From Cytauxzoon felis (lineage: Eukaryota > Apicomplexa > Aconoidasida > Piroplasmida > Theileriidae): DNA of 64,000 nucleotides. Positions 1 to 12,530 of the stretch are shown piece after piece. Position 1 is the stretch's first letter. Each line of letters begins with the position of its first letter. Under the pieces are notes generated by a model, which ran no database searches, was not told the DNA's origin, and saw only the letters and a program-made list of their open reading frames with translations. The position numbers and the translations under genes are program-made. The stretch lies in contig JAIQCW010000192.1 of the NCBI GenBank assembly GCA_020283715.1, forward strand, positions 33,597-97,596, given 5' to 3'.

Positions 1-2921
1 GTACTCAATTGAAGTACAGATTATTGCATTGTTTCAAATCTGATAAAAGGCTTGGAAAATATGTTATAGAAACTTTTATTGATTCCTTGTATTCCGACTT
101 TAATAATTATGATGATAATTTATCAATGTTAGAAGATGCATTATATTTCATTACTGAATGCTCATTAGTTTATGACCATGAATGTTTCACAGCACATTTT
201 AAATCACTTGTAGATGTTGTAACAGCAGAGTTATTAATACCATTAAATGAGAATGGAGATGTTGAAAGGCACTTGGAGTATGAGGAACCGTATACTATTT
301 CTTCAGATGGTGAGAGTTTAACGACGTCTACAGTCATCATGACATATTATAACGAGTGGTCTGTTGATAGAAAGTTGAAGGTTTATGGGAATATTATAAG
401 GATGTTTGTAAATTCTACAAATGTTTCAAATAATGAAACAGTTGCTATTTTTCTTGATGTATTAAGAAACTGTCTGTTTGTTCAGGATGAAATGGGAAGT
501 AATGATATTAATGGTAACGCTGGTTATATATTGGATGTAATGTCAGAATATGAACATTTCAATACTCTCATTTTGAAGCATGTGATAATTCCATCAATTT
601 TAAAATTTAAGGAACTGTTTAAATCGTATGAAATTAACAATACAACACAATCCACATTTAATGAATCATTATCGAATACTCTTAAGATTATAATTAATAT
701 TTTTGCAAAATTGATTTCAAATATGAAATTTACAAGAATCAAACCGGAATTATCCAGTATAATTATTGATGTATCACTATATATTCTTAATTTTGATAAT
801 GTAAATGGTTTAAAATTATTAATTCTTGGGTGTATATCATCTAAAACAATACCCTTGATTGAACAAGTAATCAAAAAATGTTTTGATATTATTATGGAGA
901 AAGACGTCCATAAAAATGATATAATATTATATTTGCGTGTTATTGTAGATGTTTATAGATTCCATGAATCTCCTGTAGTTAATTCATTCGTGGATAATAT
1001 TTGTAGCAGACTTTTGGAATCTATTGATAATAAGGAATCATTAAATGAGCTCATGGTAATAAATAATGTTGATATATCTAGAGACGTAATTGAAATGTTG
1101 AACCTGAAATTGCTTAAATCTACTAATTGTACTAGGGTTTACTCTAATTTGTATTTGAAATGTATGTCTGTAATTGTTAATTTTGGGCCGTCTGTTGAGG
1201 ATGTTGTTTTGTTGATTGTAAAGTCCTTGAACAAATTTATTTTATGTAACACTGATGGAAATTTGTCCAAGTTAGTTGAAGAATCCTGTAAAATGTATTT
1301 ACCAGAGCTAATTAAAATGTATAATGATGTATGGATGGGTATAAGAGATGGTAGTATTGTCTTCAATAGAGTATTATCACAGTTAATTGTGGATATATCT
1401 ACACACTTTAACTATGGATTAAATATTAGCGATTCCATATTGTACCTACCACTTTTATCATTTAATTTGGATTCTGATTTCATCAAATTTGCCAATTCAT
1501 TGATGTGTAGAAACATATTTGACCATGTAAATTTATTAAAGATGGAATGTGCTGGGATACACCTTTGTAAAAGAGTATCTAACTTGCTCTGTAATATCGA
1601 TATCCATGATATTTTAAAGATGTTCGATAAATTACACGACTATTACAGGCCATTTATAACACTGGGATGGCTTCAGTTTTTGACTCGTAGATCCACGACT
1701 CGAACTATTGGAATGGTCAGATCGTCATCCATCGGCAATAATGATGTCTCTATTCCATTAGTATCTACCGATTGTCTTGCTGTCAGATCCTTTATCTATC
1801 TCCCCGTAAACGGTATAGCCACTCCCAGAGATCGTGGCGAAGTATCCAAGACGATCTATGGGAGTCGAGGTGATATAAATAGAGAGGCCACCACGGCGAG
1901 TGGAACGACCTCAGGTGGAGCTGCGAGTGGAAGAACCTCAGGTAGAGTTGTATGTGATAGTAATGTACTGAAGAACGGAATGAGTGCCTTTGTAGGATTC
2001 GCTTCATCCCTCATCAACAATCTCCTTGTTCCTGTTGGAAATGTTTTACAATTTATAAATTGTATATATCCCTATGATTACAAATCGGTGGTGAATTCAA
2101 TAACGATTTTGGATTTGGATAAAGAATTTGGTAGTGTAGTAGGTTTGGATTATAATGATCTGTTCTTCACTTATAGACCTGATCCTCTTGAATCTTCTAG
2201 TCCATTAATTATAAATCATCTTTTATACATGCGCAAGGCGACTAGAGTAAATTATACTGTGGACATGAAATTCACCAAAACTCTTTTAGATTCTCTATAC
2301 AATAATATCTATGTCGAGAAAACCTGTAAATCTGTATTATATTCTTTTAATTTAGAGGCAGATTTAATGCTTCTATTGCCTTTATTATCACTAAGCGATG
2401 TTGAAATGATGAAGTTTACAAACTGTATAACTTGTTTATTGGACTCATTCATGGCTATGGACGTAATTCACTCTCATTCAATAGATGTTTACGAAAAGTG
2501 GTGTAGAGATCAGTATATAATATCTTTGCAGACGCTGATACTACGTGTATTATATAATGTGACTAAGGATGATGATAGAATCTACCCCTTCGACTTCAAG
2601 CTGGATATTCTTGTAGGAGTAGACGAAGGAGGCAGTAATGTAGATATACTGGAAGGTAGATATAAAGCCATAACTGAGAAAATGATTCAAATATCGCAAT
2701 CGCATCCGGTACCATTTTCTAGAATAATGGGTATTTTAGTGATTAATTACATTATGCAGGGACAATATCTTACTGCTGAAGATCGAAATAATGTAAGTTG
2801 TTAAAGTTAACGCATGACTTTCTAGGTTATAAAATGTACGAGTAAATGTCTTGGTGACTGTAATAGACGCGTTCGTACAATGACACTTTTATGTAGACAA
2901 AAATGGATTAATAACTGTTAA
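1..2921 (+). CDS. Large alpha-helical (HEAT-like) protein, 5' partial
   Basis: The reading frame is open at the left edge of the window, so the start lies outside it. About 930 residues are visible. They are mostly amphipathic helices rich in Leu, Ile, Asn and Val, like an armadillo/HEAT solenoid, with no catalytic motif I can recognise. At about residues 590-650 the protein runs straight through a repeat cluster (1788-1945), giving the E-type peptide [13 protein letters not shown] and the D-type peptide YGSRGDINREA in frame. The first long exon ends at 2792 with a GTAAGT donor. A 33-nt intron leads to a short exon ending at 2921. An alternative donor at 2839 spliced to an acceptor near 2946 would end the protein at 3014. 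Function is unknown. Confidence 0.75.
1788..1945 (+). repeat. Mosaic repeat cluster in exon: E then D, C and A units
   Basis: E allele with the CCGT-AA-ACGG stem, then a D allele with GAC/GTC arms, then CCACGG/GAGTGG and two ACCTCAGGT boxes. Read in frame by the first gene. Confidence 0.9.
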
Positions 2922-3059
2922 TTTGTATAAATTTATTTTAATATAGAAGAGCGCATCAGTTCTGTGTTATCATCCCATGATTCCGCATTATTCTATGTAC
3001 GACGGCCTGGGTAGAGGAGAATGTGTTAGTGCTTATCAATTCACCCGAATTAATTTATA

Positions 3060-4796
3060 ATGTTGAGGCATCCATCAGCGTCTTCAAGTCTTTTAAAATG
3101 TAAAACGTTGTTTACTTCTGATTCCGGTAAGGTATTTATTGAGCTTATACATCAATCATCAGACGTGGAGAATGTCAACGCTAATTTCGAACCGATATGG
3201 AAGAATCATCCATATGTGTCATATATAAAGAGGTTTAATGAATTATTAGGCTTGTCTAGTGATAAACTATTGTCCATGACTAGTACATTTAAGCCTATAG
3301 AGTTACACATACAGAGTCTATCGGAGTTACTTTACAACCAGAGATGTCATTATAAAAATCCATACAAATTTAAAAGATCCAATCCTACCTCTAGTGAATA
3401 TATCAAATCGTTTGGATTAAATTTGGCTTTGGAATTAGAAAGTCTGTTCGATGAATCTAACACATCATTTCGTGATGACGAAATTCCATCTAATTTGTAT
3501 ACAATTCTACCTGCAAGAGCTATAGAATGTAATTACGCTCTATATTCTAGGTTTAATAATCTCGTTGACAAATCCTTCAAATTATTATCGGCATACTGGA
3601 TGGTTTGTAATTATCTATCTCTAGTAGACATTTGTGTACAGAAGTTTGGATATGGAAATGATGATCAGCGTATTAAACAATCGTCTCCAAATACAATCGC
3701 TAAGTGGAATTTTGGCAAAGACATTGGTGTAAAATCTGTGCCCTATCTTCTATTGAGTAAATATAACTTTCTCTGCGAATTTATGCGTAGCAAAGGACCC
3801 TTTATACAGTTAAATAAAGATACTGTCCAAACGAATAGGATAATATCAACAAGGAGCCTAGATACTATTAGGAAGAATCTTGACAAATACGGTGGGTTGA
3901 CGATGTTGTACCAATGTTATTAATATATCTCCTGTCTTCATATAACAATTTATATATCAACAGGCGTTGCGGTGGTAAGGAATGTATTTAATAAGGATCA
4001 GATACGTTATATTCGTGGGTTGATGTTAATGTCATCTTCCATGGTGAGTGATTTGATTTCATAGAGATATATTCAAGGCTAGAGACACGGCGTTTAAGAT
4101 GTTGGAGCATGATCCTAATGTCACAACACTCAAATATACAAGAGGTAATTTCAACATTCTACTATAAGTCACATACAGGTCGCATAAATTGCTTACTTAA
4201 TGGGACAAAATTTAGTGATTCATTAGCACCCCTACAGTCATTTTGGCTACCAATCATATATTACAATATGAATGAAGACAGGAGGTATATTAATAACATT
4301 GGTACAACATCATTAAACCTCTAGAATTTACTTATCGAATCTGCAGTTTGTAATTTCTGGTACGTCTCGTAAAAGTATTGTTAATGAATTAGATTCGGTC
4401 TGCTACAATGAGCCATGGCATCGCAACAATAAGAATTTCGGTTTAGTCGTTGTAGTTCCTCTGGATGATATCAACTCACACAATGGAAGGCTACAATTCA
4501 TCCCCGGTTCTCATAAACTACAATCGAACAACACCATGAATCCCAAGGGTTAGTTGAATTAAGGAAGTTTTCCATACTCATACATCTCACTTTCCTTCTT
4601 TAGGACCAGTTGGCGTAGACCTAAAGGCTGGAGATGTATTGATATACAACGGCAGTATATTACACAGAAATACATGTACGTCTGATTTTAACGTTGTTAT
4701 AATACAACTGTAGTTAACGATAGTATAAAGTGTCAATCGATGATAACATTTGCTTACGACTACACAGATACTCCACCGCCAGGCCAAGGTTCATAG
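3060..4796 (+). CDS. Phytanoyl-CoA dioxygenase-like protein with a 285-residue N-terminal extension
   Basis: The first exon (3060-about 3914) encodes about 285 residues with no domain I recognise. It ends in YGGLTMLYQ, and a GTTATT donor with a 48-nt intron brings VAVVRNVFNKDQIRYIR into frame, a typical PhyH start. Later exons give ARDTAFKMLEHDP, then WHRNNKNFGLVVVVPLDD, HNGRLQFIPGSHK and AGDVLIYNGSILHRNT. The gene ends with TDTPPPGQGS. These match the Fe(II)/2-oxoglutarate dioxygenase fold of the PhyH family (PF05721): the distal His (ILHRN) is present, but the usual H-x-D reads H-R-N. There are about six introns of 20-50 nt. The fusion of the first exon to the PhyH part is inferred from splice phase, and the first part could be a separate gene. 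Function of the extension is unknown. Confidence 0.65.
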
Positions 4797-4904
4797 TTCG
4801 ACATCGGTTGTATATAAATTTCTATATTCAGGCTTAATAAAATGTACACTCGATAGATTATACGGTAACCTAATCGTACAAGTCAATAGTTTGCTCCGTT
4901 ATGA

Positions 4905-6130
4905 ATGATGAATCGCAAATTGATAATTTATTCAAGTGATGGAAGGAGGTGTGTGGAGATGTGTAACGATATTTTTAATTTTAAAAAATGTTAATAATAT
5001 ATATTTATTTATTTATTCACTTTTCAAATTGTAGAAATGATTTAAGACGTATAGGAGCTTATAAATTTAAATTCAGTGACGATTTCTCCAATATCGCCAA
5101 CATAGAGTACGTTGTTGTCTAAAAGACACTGTCGTATTTTATAGAGTAAATGGCAAAAATGGAGGTGAAAAAGACATAGATGTGGTAATTGCAAAGACGC
5201 CTAGTCATATAAATGAAGTGGAACAAAAGGGTGGAGCAGAAAAGAAGGATGATGTGTCACTGTTAAGTTTATCAAAGGACAGCATACAATCGATCGGATA
5301 TACATCTGATACGTATCCAAATCCCATATTGAATCCTCAGTTGTGTATTCATACATTAGAGTAGGAATATTTATATCTCATTAATGGAAATTTTATATAG
5401 CAATACTGGCAAGAGTTTAATATGTGATCCAGATGGTATACTAACAGATGCTCAACAGAATAGTATAAACAAGATGCTATTGTCTTCCAGCGTAAGGGTA
5501 TGTAAACCAATGGTATATAGAGCATTCACGGTAACCTCAGATATTTGTCGGACTAGCTTATAGTATATTTACACATTCAAATAAGGACAAGGAACTTGAT
5601 GAATTCCTAAGTGAATTATTGCGGTATGTTGACGAATGATTAAACTTGACGCTACAGTCAATGGGGAGGTACAAAGTATAAAGGACTGGACGACTGTCTA
5701 TTACTCTTTTACTTGAAGGTTTGTTTAGTCTACATGTTCAAAATTTATGGGAATTTATAATGATATAGGACGGAGACGTGCTGAAGATGAAATCTGGTGG
5801 TGAGTTGAAATATGAAATAGATGAAGACATTAATAGGCGATGAATCAATTTACAGAGTAATTTGAACGTCAGGAAAATAAATTCATTACGTTACTCAGGG
5901 AAAGATTGAGGAGCTGGGTAATTTGATTGGAACAGGTCATAAGAATATATACGAGGACCTGAAATTAATAATAAGTAAATTCAATAAGGTCAACGGTTAT
6001 AGAATTAAAGGTAAACGAAAATGAAATTATAGATATTATATTAAAATTTTGTTATACAGGCGGAGCAACAATGGGACTTGTATCATGTGCTGTTGTCATT
6101 CTTGTCTGGTGGGTGTACAAATTCCTATAA
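4905..6130 (+). CDS. MOLO1/TPM-domain type I membrane protein
   Basis: Spliced exons spell TSDTYPNPILNPQLC, then SLICDPDGILTDAQQNS, DKELDEFLSELLR and WGGTKYKGLDDCLLLFYLK. This order is characteristic of the modulator-of-levamisole-receptor-1 (MOLO1, TPM-like) family found across Apicomplexa. A coiled segment follows (GKIEELGNLIGTGHKNIYED), and the last exon encodes one C-terminal membrane helix (GLVSCAVVILVWWVYKFL), leaving only a few residues on the other side. At least six short introns are needed. The 5' end is unresolved: I see no clear signal peptide, and around 5110-5125 the frame changes without an obvious intron, so the stated start is only the nearest ATG. The domain call is good, the function unknown. 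Confidence 0.65.
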
Positions 6131-6288
6131 TAAAACGCATAATATCATCACCATCTATTTTTTAAAGCTATATATATATATACTATAATGTTATAAGCAG
6201 ACAATAATTATATTGGTTGCTGTGTTTTAGTGATACTGTGAGGTGTCCCTGTCCTGCTACTGTTTTAACTCGGATTTTAAGGCGTAAA

Positions 6289-8188
6289 ATGTTAAGCAGG
6301 AAAATTTTTGGCTTTTTTGCCAACAAGTCTCCATTTAATGGTTTTAAGTCTTTCTCCAGTGCCGCTAACCATGGTCCTACCAAGGAAATGAACATGTGCA
6401 CAGCCATCAACAGCGCACTTGACATTTCGATGCAGGAAGATCCAACGTTTGTGGATTTCTATGTATTCAATTCATAAAACTATATAGGACTTGCGTGTTT
6501 GGTGAAGATGTTGCGTTTGGTGGTGTTTTTAGGTGTTCGGTTGGTCTGTTGGAGAAATACGGAGAGCATAGAGTCTTCAATACACCTATATCAGAACAGG
6601 TACGATGAATAATTATGTAATGAAACATTATTAGGGTATTGCTGGATTCGCAATAGGTATGGCAGCCCTCGGCGCCAACGCAATCGCCGAGATACAGTTC
6701 GCCGACTACATCTTCCCCGCATTTGATCAAGTTAGTTTTGAATTTATATTATTGCGATGATTTATACAACACACATCTTCGTAATTTCTGTATTCATCTT
6801 CCGCCTGGTTCTAATCCAACTCTCTTCATCCTGCAGACAGCTCTCCACCTGAGGTCTATCTTTTCCATTGCATGGAGCTCTTCTATTTACTTCCCCTTCC
6901 AGCTCCCGTAGATCGCTTCCAGGTCCGCTTGAGGTTACATCCTCACCACCTTCTTCACTGCCACGATCTCCGGGAGTGGCTTCACCCTTCAGGGATAGGT
7001 AATTAGAGAAGCTGTCTGCAAGACAAGGAAAGAACCTCAAGTGCAGTAGACAGAATTATAGTTGTTTCACTCTTACGAATGTTTCATCTTTAAACTTTAG
7101 ATTGTGAATGAGGCGGCTAAATTTAGGTATCGTTCTGGTGGTAGTTGGGATGTTGGTAAATTAACGATTCGTTCGACTTGGGGTGCTGTTGGTCATGGTG
7201 GTTTATACCATTCCCAAGCTCCTGAATCACAATTTGCCCATGCGGCTGGATTGAAGGTTTGTATATTTTCCACAATTCTATAATCTTCAGATTGTTATAC
7301 CAAGAGGTGCTTATCAAGCAAAAGGATTATTACTTAAATCTATTAGAGATCCTAATCCAGTCCTATTTTTTGAACCCAAGGCCTTGTATAGATCTCAAGT
7401 AGGCCAAGTACCAATTGGAGATTATGAACTAGAACTTTCAAAAGCAGAAATCGTTAAGGAAGGAAAAGATGTAAGTTGAAACTATACAGTAGTATCTATC
7501 CACCCTTATTTCAATTAATTCACCTGAAGTCCAATCCAACTATCCTTGCCATTGCATGGAACCTCTTCTATTTACTTCCCCTTCCAGCTCCCATAGATCG
7601 CTTCCAGGTATTCCACTTGGAGTCTCCACTTGAGGTTACATCACTACACCGCCACGATCTCTGGGAGTGGCTCTACTCTTTAGAGGGAATGAATTAGGAG
7701 AGCTGACGGCAGGATGAAGAGTGTTGGATTGAACCTCGAGTGGAGTAGATTTCACTTGTTTTTTTCTTATGATATAATAATTATTGTAGGTTACGATAGT
7801 TGGTTATGGTAATTCGGTGGAGATAATGTTGAAGGCTGCTGCTAGTGTTGAGAAGAGTCATGGTATAAGTGTTGAGGTTATAGATTTGCAGACTGTATTG
7901 CCATGGGATGTTGAGACTGTAGAAAAGTCTGTACTTAAGACAGGTAGATTAATTGTAACTCATGAAGCAGCGGTGAGTATAATATGAAAATGAATAATTA
8001 ATTTATAGAAAACATTGGGTATGGGTGCAGAAATTGCTGCTACAATAGGTGAACGTTGCTTTTTTAAATTAGAAGCACCTATAAAACGTCTATGTGGATA
8101 TGATACACCATTTCCATTGGTTTATGAAAAATTTTATTTACCAAATGAACATAAAATAGCTGATGCCATTATAGACATTTGTGAATAA
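6289..8188 (+). CDS. BCKDHB: Branched-chain 2-oxoacid dehydrogenase E1 beta subunit
   Basis: This is the beta subunit of the thiamine-diphosphate E1 component that decarboxylates 2-oxoacids in mitochondria. In apicomplexans this complex can take over the role of mitochondrial pyruvate dehydrogenase. The N-terminus ([14 protein letters not shown]) looks like a mitochondrial leader. Then come [71 protein letters not shown] and [17 protein letters not shown], all in family order. I chose ATG 6289 because the frame upstream has only a TTG. Introns of about 35 nt alternate with two of 370 nt (6731-7100) and 319 nt (7471-7789). The long ones are long only because each contains a repeat cluster. The coding frame looks intact. 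Confidence 0.92.
6815..7050 (+). repeat. Mosaic repeat cluster in E1-beta intron
   Basis: Forward B, A, C (CATTGCATGG) and D (AGC/GCT arms), then a reversed E with the CCCT-GA-AGGG stem and a reversed B. It lies inside intron 6731-7100. Confidence 0.9.
7505..7745 (+). repeat. Mosaic repeat cluster in E1-beta intron
   Basis: Degenerate A, then C (CATTGCATGG), D (AGC/GCT arms), A, reversed E and a reversed B variant (CTGACGGCAGG). It explains the 319-nt intron. Confidence 0.9.
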
Positions 8189-8254
8189 ATATTACAATAT
8201 TTTATATTTGATTAAATCACTATATAAACAAATCATATGATGAAGCCATTATAA

Positions 8255-11200
8255 ATTTGATAATGTGTGTTACAATAATTTATATTTTATAGATTCTTCA
8301 TGTAACAAGTTTAATAATTCATCCAGTGTATATACAATTTGATCATTTGTATCTAATGGTCTTAATGATACACTACGTGTCTCCTTTTCACGATCACCTA
8401 CAATTGCCATATAATTCCATCGTTGTCCTTGACCAATCTTAATTTTTTTATTTATTGTATTCATACTATCATCAATACCAACATTATAACCTGTAATAAT
8501 CATGTTATATAAAATAATATTCTCATACCCTTATCATTAAGTAATTTATATAATTCATTAGCATAATCTAAATGTTTATTCGATATAGGTATCAACAAAA
8601 TCTGTGTAGGAGATAACCAAAATGGTAATTTCCCTTTTGTCTGTTCCAATACAATAGCTATAAAACGCTCAATCGAACCCAATATCGCACGATGAATTAT
8701 CACCGGTCTAGAATAACCATTACGTAATTTACTACCAGATGATTGATTATCCGATACAACCAATTCATCTATAATAATAATATATTACATGTAATATACA
8801 TCCTTTTACACTCGCCTCCACCTGAGGTTACCACCTTGTCTTCCACTCGCCGTGGAGGCTCTTCCATTTACCCATCTCTAAAGAGTAGAGCCACTCCCAG
8901 AGATCGTGGCAAGGTTAGTTATTGGACCTCAAGTGGATTACCTGTAGCTGATCTACGGGAAGCGGAGGGGGAAGTAAATAGAGAAGCTGTCTGCAAGACG
9001 ACCTCAGGTGGAGGCGAGTGGAACGATGGTAGGATTGGACCTCAGGTAGAGTAGACAAGATGAATATTTCATTTTGGTGTACGTACCATTGAATGACTTG
9101 TCGCGATATTCGAGGTTGAATCTAATGGGTAGATTGAAGTCTAATTGAATAGTGCCACATTGATGTTCGCGGTTTAAACAATCAAATAACAATATGTCAA
9201 TCTTTGGACCATAAAATGCACCATCACCCTCGTTCAATGACCTGAATATCATAATTAATGAAAATTAAAAGTAAATAGTCTAATGATGAAAATAATCAAC
9301 CGAAAGCCATTTTGCAGACAACCCTTACTAGGGGTCTAATCCACCTTCCCTTCCACCTCTTTTCCTCTTGCAGACAGCTCCTCTTACTTCCCCCTCCGCT
9401 TCCCTGAGATCAGCTACGGGTTAGAATTATTATTTACGAGTTACTTATTGGATTGGTACATTTATTTCTGCCAGTATTCTTTCGTTTCGGCCATGATTTG
9501 GTTAAAACACATTTACAACTTTCGCAACAAAACCACTGTCGCATGACATTGGAAATACTACATCTATGTATATCTTTCAAACAATTTTTATAAGCATTGC
9601 TACCACACCGGCATATACATCTCATGTATGGGTTTCTACACCTATTGATAGTTACATTTCCTCGTATAATTACATCTTCACCTGAATTAAGTGTCACTTT
9701 CGGTTCACAATCACATTTTGCTGTCTTCAATACCTTCGTATACTCCTCAACGAGTTTAATGAGGCCATAACCTGGAAGCGATCTACGGGAGCTGGAAGGG
9801 GAAGTAAATAGAAGAGGCCGTCTGCAAGACGAAAAGAGGTGGAAGTGGAAGATGAGGATTTAGCCTCAGGTGATGTATCTTCATTCTTGGTTGTGATAGT
9901 AACATACCATTCATGTCCGAATTTATCGAGTGCATCTTTGAGTGCGGATTCTGCGCAATTCCAGAGTTCATCATCACCGAGTGCTTTGGGTGGTTTGGTT
10001 GAGAGTTTGAATGTGTATTTGAAGTTGAAAAGTGAGTAGACGTTTGAAACGAATTTGAGTAGACTTAAAACTTCATCTTGAATTTGATCTTGAGTACAGA
10101 ATATATGTGCATCATCTTGTTGGAATCTCCTTACTCTACAGATGAATATAAATTTTTGAATTTGTTGTACCTAGTAAGACCACTTAGACTCCCAGTAAGT
10201 TCATTACGATGTAAGACACCAAAATCAGCCAATCGTAGAGGTAAATTACGATAAGATAGATTCATATGCTTAAACATTAAACAATGACCTGGACAATTCA
10301 TAGGTTTCATCCCCCATTCTGAATTATCATTCACAAATGTATACATGTTATCCTGTAGAATATATATATAAGAAGAAAATACACAATAAACAAGATAACC
10401 ACGTTTTCTTTCCACTCGCAGTTCCATATGAGGTCCTATCCACCTCTCCTCATCCTGCCGTCAGCTCTTCTATTTACTTCCCCTTCCAGCTCCCGTAGAT
10501 CGCTTTCAGGTAGTCCACTTGAGGTTACATCCAACAGATACTTAGCACCATCTTCCATCATTCCCATGATGGATGATCCATCACTACCTTCACCTTCATC
10601 ACGATCTCTGGGAGTGGCTCTACCCTTCAGGGATAGGTAATTAGAAGAAGGCTTCACGCCGAGTGGAAGGAGAGTTGAATTGGAATCAGGTGGAACTCCG
10701 AGTGGATATATTAGATTATGATTATGTGTATTATGTTATAATTGCTTACTTTATAATTTTCATAGTGTCCTGAGCATTTCCATAAATCACAGGAGTAGAT
10801 ATTGGGTGTAATGACTTCTTGGTATCCTTTATTACGATAATTTTCCTATGATTTATTATTATTGTTTGATTTGATTATAAATATAGATATACTCTTAGAA
10901 AATCTATGAGTCGATTATAAATTTTAGCGCCATTAGGTAACCAGAAGCATGAACCTGAATGAGGTATAAAATATTTAATTAGATATTGATATACCAGGTG
11001 AATTAGATGTATCAAAATAAAATAAATTTAAATTTGTACCAATAATACGATGATCACGTTCTTTAGCTTCTAATAAAAGTCTATTATATTCTTTTAACAT
11101 ATCTTTTTCAGGAAATGATATCCCATATACACGTTGTAATATATCTATAAGTATAAAATAAATAAATTAAATAAATAAACCTCCATTAGAATTAGATAAC

Positions 11201-12530
11201 CAATAAGATGATGACATTTTTGTTATATCAAATGAATTACCTTTAACATATGATATAAATGGTATATGAGGACCTTTACATATATCAATAAAATCACCAC
11301 AACGATAAACTTGTGTCATTGTACCATCAATAACTTTATTTTTAATTAATTCAATTTTAAATGGATTATATTTCATTAATTCTAATGCTTCATCTTTTGT
11401 ACATATTAATCTTTCAAATGATTTATTACAAGATACTAATTTATCAATACATTTTAATAATATATCTTTATCATCTGGTCTAAATACCTAATTTTATATT
11501 AATAAATAATTATAATAATACATATTATACTTACATTATTACCCAAATAACAATCATAATAAAATCCATTTGTAATTGCTGGTCCAATTGTTAAATAAGC
11601 ACCATAACATGTCTCAATAGCATAACCTAAATATTTTTACTTTAAAAAAAATAATAAAATTTATAATCTACTCACCCAATATATGAGATGATGAATGCCA
11701 ATAAACATGTTTACCCAATTCACTATTAAAATCCAAAAATTTTAAATCACATGAATCCTCCAATGGACGAGTCAAATCCCATAATTCCCAACCATCATTA
11801 CATCCATCGACATCCTCATCATCTACACCATACAATAAATCCATACCTCTATTTATCTCATACTTCACCTAATTAATTTTATAAATACAAAACATATATA
11901 ACAAAAAATCCTAAGAAGCTCATCCACCTGAGGTCGTCCTGCCGTCAGCTTCTCTATTTATCTCCCCCTTCGCTTCCCTGAGATCAGCTTCGGGTTCCAC
12001 ATGAGGTCTCCACTTGAGGTCCATCACTACCTTCTCATCGCCACGATCTCTGGGAGTGGCTATACTCTTTAGAGATAGGTAATTAGAAGAGGCCACCACG
12101 GCGAGTGGAAAAGAAGTGGATTGGACCTCGGGTGGAGGCGAGAGGAACAGAGGTGGATTGGACCTCAGGTGGATTGATATCTTTAGATAACACTTGTATA
12201 ATTAGTTTGTTTGTTTGACGAACTTGTGCTACGATAACTTTTTTTGAGAATTTCTTGTCTAGATTGGCGATGATATCGAGTGGTTTTGATTTAAAGGATT
12301 CTCCTTGGATATTTATAATTTCATCATTGAAATGGACTTTAATATTGATAGGACTTTTTTCCATGGCTATAGAAAGATTATTAAATGAGTAGGATATTAG
12401 TAATACCATCGAGTTTATCTTGTTGTATTTTGTATAGCCTCTCATAGATAGCTAAACGTTCCTTTATGAAGGACGGATTATCTTGTAGTTTAAATAATGA
12501 TGGATCTTTTACGATTTTACTGCTAGACAT
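8255..12530 (-). CDS. ThrRS: Threonyl-tRNA synthetase
   Basis: This class II synthetase charges tRNA-Thr. In transcript order the exons give an N-terminal extension, a TGS domain ([19 protein letters not shown]), the editing-domain motif [27 protein letters not shown], the zinc-site motif [13 protein letters not shown], motif 2 ([14 protein letters not shown]), [35 protein letters not shown], motif 3 ([14 protein letters not shown]) and an anticodon-binding domain ending [16 protein letters not shown]. Five repeat clusters lie within the gene, all apparently in introns. One intron (about 9251-9908) also carries a foreign-looking Cys-rich frame. The start is the ATG of MSSSK. A frame upstream, joined by a possible 46-nt intron, would add a basic, Leu-rich leader but shows no ATG. 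The exact stop and splice sites are approximate. Confidence 0.88.
8805..9055. repeat. Mosaic repeat cluster in ThrRS intron
   Basis: A, C, forward E (CTCT-AA-AGAG), then reversed A, D (with a perfect CCCGTAG-type pairing in GTAGCTGATCTAC), B and A. The cluster is nearly symmetric about its centre. Confidence 0.9.
9335..9420 (+). repeat. Left arm (B-D) of a repeat that encloses the Cys-rich frame
   Basis: TTGCAGACAGCTC followed by a D allele with GCT/AGC arms. It pairs in inverted orientation with 9774-9845. Confidence 0.85.
9421..9771 (-). other. Cys-rich open frame carried between two inverted repeat arms, inside a ThrRS intron
   Basis: Between a forward B-D arm (9335-9420) and a reverse D-B arm (9774-9845) lies about 350 bp whose minus strand is open from the right-hand arm to a stop at about 9434. 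It encodes roughly 110 residues with about 16 Cys in patterns such as CDCEP, CICRCGS and CCESCKC, rich in Lys and Arg. The host gene's splice donor (minus-strand GTATGT after GHEW) and acceptor before [10 protein letters not shown] remove the whole block. It is therefore not part of ThrRS. It may be a gene fragment captured with the repeat. I do not recognise the family, and no start codon is obvious. Confidence 0.5.
9774..9845 (-). repeat. Right arm (D-B) of the same enclosing repeat
   Basis: Reversed D allele with AGC/GCT arms and reversed B. The left arm carries a different D allele, so the two arms are not a recent duplication of one another. Confidence 0.85.
10420..10705. repeat. Mosaic repeat cluster with G module in ThrRS intron
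   Basis: A, B, D (AGC/GCT), A, the palindromic G segment (10545-10585), reversed E with the CCCT-GA-AGGG stem, then C and A. Confidence 0.88.
11920..12180. repeat. Mosaic repeat cluster in ThrRS intron
   Basis: A, B (CTGCCGTCAG), D (GCT/AGC), two A boxes, reversed E, C and A. Its right edge adjoins the TGS-domain exon, which stays open briefly into the repeat. Confidence 0.88.
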
